In this document: one piece after another, positions 61,359 to 64,000 of the stretch
How the letters are laid out: each line of letters starts with the position of its first letter
How positions within the stretch are numbered: position 1 is the first letter of the stretch
Assembly (NCBI RefSeq): GCF_000988205.1
Contig: NZ_LAYQ01000001.1
Location: 209,416-273,415 of the forward strand
Length of the DNA: 64,000 bases
Reading direction: 5' to 3'
From: Corynebacterium minutissimum
GTDB taxonomy: Bacteria > Actinomycetota > Actinomycetes > Mycobacteriales > Mycobacteriaceae
Position numbers and translations under genes: made by a program
Notes under the pieces: model-generated
What the model was told of the DNA's origin: nothing
Databases searched by the model: none
The model's input: only the letters and a program-made list of their open reading frames with translations

Positions 61359-62650
61359 TGACGACTACCCTCGCACCGAATGTCGGCGCGCTCAAGCAGC
61401 GCGATACCCTGCGCCTGTGCACCGCCGGTTCCGTCGATGACGGCAAGTCCACCTTCGTGGGCCGCCTGCTCTATGACACCAAGTCCGTGCTGGCGGACCA
61501 GGTGGAGTCCATGGAGCGTTCCTCTGCCGACCGCGGCTTCGACGGCATGGACCTCTCGCTGCTTGTCGACGGCCTCCGTGCCGAACGCGAACAGGGCATC
61601 ACCATCGACGTGGCCTACCGCTACTTCGCCACCGATAAGCGCACCTTCATCCTCGCCGATACCCCGGGCCACGTGCAGTACACGCGCAACACGGTCACCG
61701 GCATGTCCACCTCCCAGGTGGTGGTGCTGCTTGTCGACGCCCGCAATGGCGTCGTCGAACAAACCCGCCGACACCTCAACGTCGCCGCGCTGCTGGGCGT
61801 GCGCCACGTGATCCTAGGCGTGAACAAGATCGACCTGGTGGACTACGACGAGGCCACCTTCCGCGCGATTGAGGCGGAGTTCAACGAGGTCGCCGCGCGC
61901 TTGGGCATTACGGATTCGGTCGCTATCCCGATTTCCGCGCTGAAGGGCGATAACGTGGTGGAACGCTCCACGAACATGCCGTGGTACGAGGGCCCGACGG
62001 TCCTCGAAACGCTCGAGACCGTCCCCGTGGCCACCGGCCGCGCCGACGATCTGGACATGCGTTTCCCCATCCAGTACGTCATCCGCGAGCACGCCTCCGA
62101 CTACCGCGGCTATGCCGGCCGCGTGAAGGCCGGGCACGTGGCGGTGGGGGATGAGGTGACGCTGCCGGGCGGGCGGACCTCGACGGTCACCGCGATTGAT
62201 ACCACCGACGGCCCGCTTGGCTCGGATGAGGCGGCGCGCGCCGGGGATTCCGTGGTACTTAGGCTGGCCGATGACATCGACTTGGCCCGCGGCGACCTCG
62301 TCGCTGGTTCACAGCGCCCGGAGGAGGTGCGCGAATTCGCCGCCACCGCGGTGGTCCTCACGGACAAGGAGCTGCGCGCGGGACAGATGGTGAAGCTGCG
62401 TTATGGTGCCGCGCTGGTCAAGGCCCGGGTGGGCTCGGTTGATCGGGTGCTGGACTTGGATGGCGTGGCCGATGTTGAGGCCCCGGAATCCGCGGCACTC
62501 AATGACATTGCTTTCATCACGGTCCAGACCCAGGCTGAGCTTCCCGTGGAGGACTACGCCGCCCGCGGCGCGGTGGGTAATTTCCTGCTCATCGATCAGT
62601 CGAGCGGCAACACGCTGGCCGCGGGGTTTGTGGGCCAGCGCCTGCGCTAA
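61358..62650 (+). CDS. cysN: sulfate adenylyltransferase subunit 1 (GTPase)
   Basis: A 430-residue elongation-factor-like GTPase that powers sulfate activation. G motifs are G1 GSVDDGKST, G3 DTPGHVQY and G4 NKIDLV; the switch region is EQGITIDVAYRY. There is no C-terminal APS kinase (CysC) domain, unlike the CysNC fusion of some actinobacteria, and no cysC gene in the window. It is the last gene of the operon here and is convergent with a lipoprotein gene 19 bases away. Confidence 0.96.
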   Translation: MTTTLAPNVGALKQRDTLRLCTAGSVDDGKSTFVGRLLYDTKSVLADQVESMERSSADRGFDGMDLSLLVDGLRAEREQGITIDVAYRYFATDKRTFILADTPGHVQYTRNTVTGMSTSQVVVLLVDARNGVVEQTRRHLNVAALLGVRHVILGVNKIDLVDYDEATFRAIEAEFNEVAARLGITDSVAIPISALKGDNVVERSTNMPWYEGPTVLETLETVPVATGRADDLDMRFPIQYVIREHASDYRGYAGRVKAGHVAVGDEVTLPGGRTSTVTAIDTTDGPLGSDEAARAGDSVVLRLADDIDLARGDLVAGSQRPEEVREFAATAVVLTDKELRAGQMVKLRYGAALVKARVGSVDRVLDLDGVADVEAPESAALNDIAFITVQTQAELPVEDYAARGAVGNFLLIDQSSGNTLAAGFVGQRLR

Positions 62651-62668
62651 CGGTGGCGAACCGCCGCG

Positions 62669-63301
62669 CTAGCTTGTCGGCGGGACGTCGCCAGACATGA
62701 TGACCTTCTGCTGGCCGTCGTCCCAACGGAAGCCGGCATGCGTTTCGCCGGTGTGCCCCGCATTAGATTCGCCCTCGCGCGGCCAGTGGTATGTCACGGC
62801 GATTTCGTTGCCGCTGACCTGCTCGACGGTGGGGAAGAAACCATAGGGCTCGGCGGTGGCGGTGCCCAGGTACTCGCCCTTGTGGAAGAGCATGATGTGG
62901 TACGGCGAGGAGGACGTTCCGCGCTCGATGCTGATGGTCTGCCAGCTCAGCTCCGCGCAGGGATCGAACTGCGAGAAATCCACCAGCGTCCAGTTGTTGT
63001 CATTCCACGGTGGAACCGTGCCAATGCCTGATTCATAGGCCGCGTGGGCGTCGATATCCTGGCAGGATTCCGCATCGTCTGTAGGGGACTCGGCGGGCAA
63101 CGTCGGCGAGGCACCCGCGGCCGATGAAGCGGGGCCTTCGGCGCCCTCTGCGCTTTCTGAAGTGTTGTCCGCCGCGCTGTTCTGCACGGAGTTGAACATC
63201 GGTGAGTCCGCAGAATCCTGCGCCCCGTCGTCCTGGGAACAGGCGGCCAGCGGGAAGCAGATAACGGCAGCGCCCAGGAGGGCGACGGCGGACCTAAGCA
63301 T
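62669..63301 (-). CDS. LppP/LprE-type lipoprotein, copy 1
   Basis: A 210-residue lipoprotein. The signal is LRSAVALLGAAVICFPLAAC with a lipobox cysteine. A low-complexity segment of about 65 residues rich in S, A and E follows, then a conserved domain with cysteines, CQDIDAHAAYESGIGTVP, ISIERGTSSSPYHIMLFHKG and AGFRWDDGQQKVIMSG. The family name follows LppP/LprE-like lipoproteins of mycobacteria and corynebacteria; function is unknown. It is a tandem paralog of the next gene. Confidence 0.85.
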   Translation of the reverse strand: MLRSAVALLGAAVICFPLAACSQDDGAQDSADSPMFNSVQNSAADNTSESAEGAEGPASSAAGASPTLPAESPTDDAESCQDIDAHAAYESGIGTVPPWNDNNWTLVDFSQFDPCAELSWQTISIERGTSSSPYHIMLFHKGEYLGTATAEPYGFFPTVEQVSGNEIAVTYHWPREGESNAGHTGETHAGFRWDDGQQKVIMSGDVPPTS

Positions 63302-63321
63302 TGATGTTCCTTCCTTAAATT

Positions 63322-63343
63322 GTGCGCCTCATATAAGGCGCAC
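63322..63343. terminator. palindrome between the two lipoprotein genes
   Basis: GTGCGCCT CATATA AGGCGCAC has eight-base arms with no mismatch. It may end transcription of the upstream lipoprotein gene (63361-63852), though no T run follows, or be an operator. Confidence 0.5.
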
Positions 63344-63360
63344 GACTGGCTTTATCTTAT

Positions 63361-63852
63361 CTAGCCCATCGGCGGAACATCGCCGCTCATGATGACTTTC
63401 TGCTGGGCCTTGTCCCAACGGAAGCCAGCGTGTGTCTCGCCCGTCGGTGCGGCATTGGCATCGCCTTCTTGTGGCCAGTGGTAGGTCACGGAAATCTCGT
63501 TGCCATTGACCCGCTCCACGCTGGGGAAGAAGCCATAGGGCTCAGCGGTGGCGGTCCCGAGGTACTGGCCGTAGTGGAAGAGCATGATGTGGTGCGGCGA
63601 GGAAGCCGTTGCGCCCTCGATGGAAATGGTCTGCCAGCTTAAGCTCGCGCAGGGATCGAAGTGGGAGGAATCAACCAGCGCCCAGTTGTGGCCATTCCAC
63701 TGCGGAATCTGGGCGATGTTGTCGTTGAAAGCCGCCTGGGCGTTTCCTGCCTCGCAGACTACGGGGCTGGCCTGGGCTTCTTCAGGGGTGCTGCACGCGA
63801 TAAGGGGGAAGCACAGCAGTGCGGTTGCGGCGAATACTCGTGGGGTGAACAT
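63361..63852 (-). CDS. LppP/LprE-type lipoprotein, copy 2
   Basis: A 163-residue paralog of the preceding entry. Its signal ends in the lipobox LIAC. The conserved domain is very similar, with CASLSWQTISIEGATASSP, HHIMLFHYGQYLGTATAEP and FRWDKAQQKVIMSGDVPP, but the low-complexity linker is nearly absent. The two copies must come from a tandem duplication. A GGAGAACACC sequence lies before the ATG. Confidence 0.85.
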   Translation of the reverse strand: MFTPRVFAATALLCFPLIACSTPEEAQASPVVCEAGNAQAAFNDNIAQIPQWNGHNWALVDSSHFDPCASLSWQTISIEGATASSPHHIMLFHYGQYLGTATAEPYGFFPSVERVNGNEISVTYHWPQEGDANAAPTGETHAGFRWDKAQQKVIMSGDVPPMG

Positions 63853-63963
63853 GGTGTTCTCCTTTCTGAGGTCTCGGTGTGGTTCCAGACCCTACAAGTG
63901 GCCGCAACGCTTAGAACAGAGATGTGGAGAGCATTCCTCGGGCCAGCGGGTAGTCTCGCAGGC

Positions 63964-64000
63964 ATGGAGAATCTTTCTGGTCGTACCTTGTTCGTCGCCG
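63964..64000 (+). CDS. start of a gene cut by the window end, possibly a short-chain dehydrogenase
   Basis: ATG at 63964 reads MENLSGRTLFVA before the window ends. This start resembles short-chain dehydrogenases of the type that continues with TGGSRGIG, but the diagnostic part is outside the window. Confidence 0.4.
   Translation, partial: MENLSGRTLFVA

Overview
The window looks like a chromosomal segment of a Corynebacterium, or a very close mycolate actinobacterium. The signs are a homodimeric pyruvate dehydrogenase E1 (AceE) next to a DUF3052 gene, an AlaT-type transaminase, a bifunctional-type dCTP deaminase, an MscCG-like mechanosensitive channel, a cysH-cysD-cysN sulfate assimilation operon with a near-perfect McbR-type operator, DUF222/HNH and DUF1707 proteins, and many apparently leaderless genes with a TANNNT box 6-8 bases before the start codon. 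The species cannot be fixed from sequence reading alone.

Layout. 1-18.0 kb is core-like: a PIN-domain protein, an AAA ATPase, small membrane proteins, a CAT-anticodon tRNA, a TRIC channel, a solute-binding lipoprotein, an MscCG-like channel broken by a frameshift, a PhoD phosphatase, an excalibur protein, a serine hydrolase, an acyl carrier protein/HAD pair, an alpha/beta hydrolase, aceE, DUF3052 and tRNA-Val. 18.0-44.25 kb is accessory DNA bracketed by two tRNA genes whose 3' ends both point inward (tRNA-Val and tRNA-Gly). It holds a serine-recombinase remnant, a secreted-protein pseudogene, an IS3-family element, and a siphovirus prophage running from portal protein to tail fibres with a lysis cassette. 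Terminase, integrase, repressor and replication genes are absent; the IS lies exactly at the broken left edge, so this is a decapitated prophage.

44.25-64 kb is core again: tRNA-Gly, dcd, UDP-glucose dehydrogenase, a YibE/F membrane protein, an HNH endonuclease, alaT, a DUF1707 protein, a Kef-type antiporter, a large membrane Fe-S reductase with an Ala/Pro tail, a heterodimeric ABC exporter with one frameshifted half, an FprA-like fragment, cysHDN, two tandem paralogous lipoproteins and the start of another gene.

Within the phage block the genes follow the usual order: portal, MuF-like protein, scaffold, coat, connectors, tail tube, tail chaperones (with a visible C CCA AAA slippery site), tape measure, distal tail, tail-associated protein, endolysin, holin/membrane proteins, fibres. 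Short TATCCC...GGGGTA repeats recur in its intergenic gaps. I did not find a convincing wholly new biological system. The most informative observations are the IS-edged prophage deletion, the chaperone frameshift signal, the recurrent phage repeats, several single-base frameshifts in otherwise intact genes, and a CysH that lacks the iron-sulfur cysteines.
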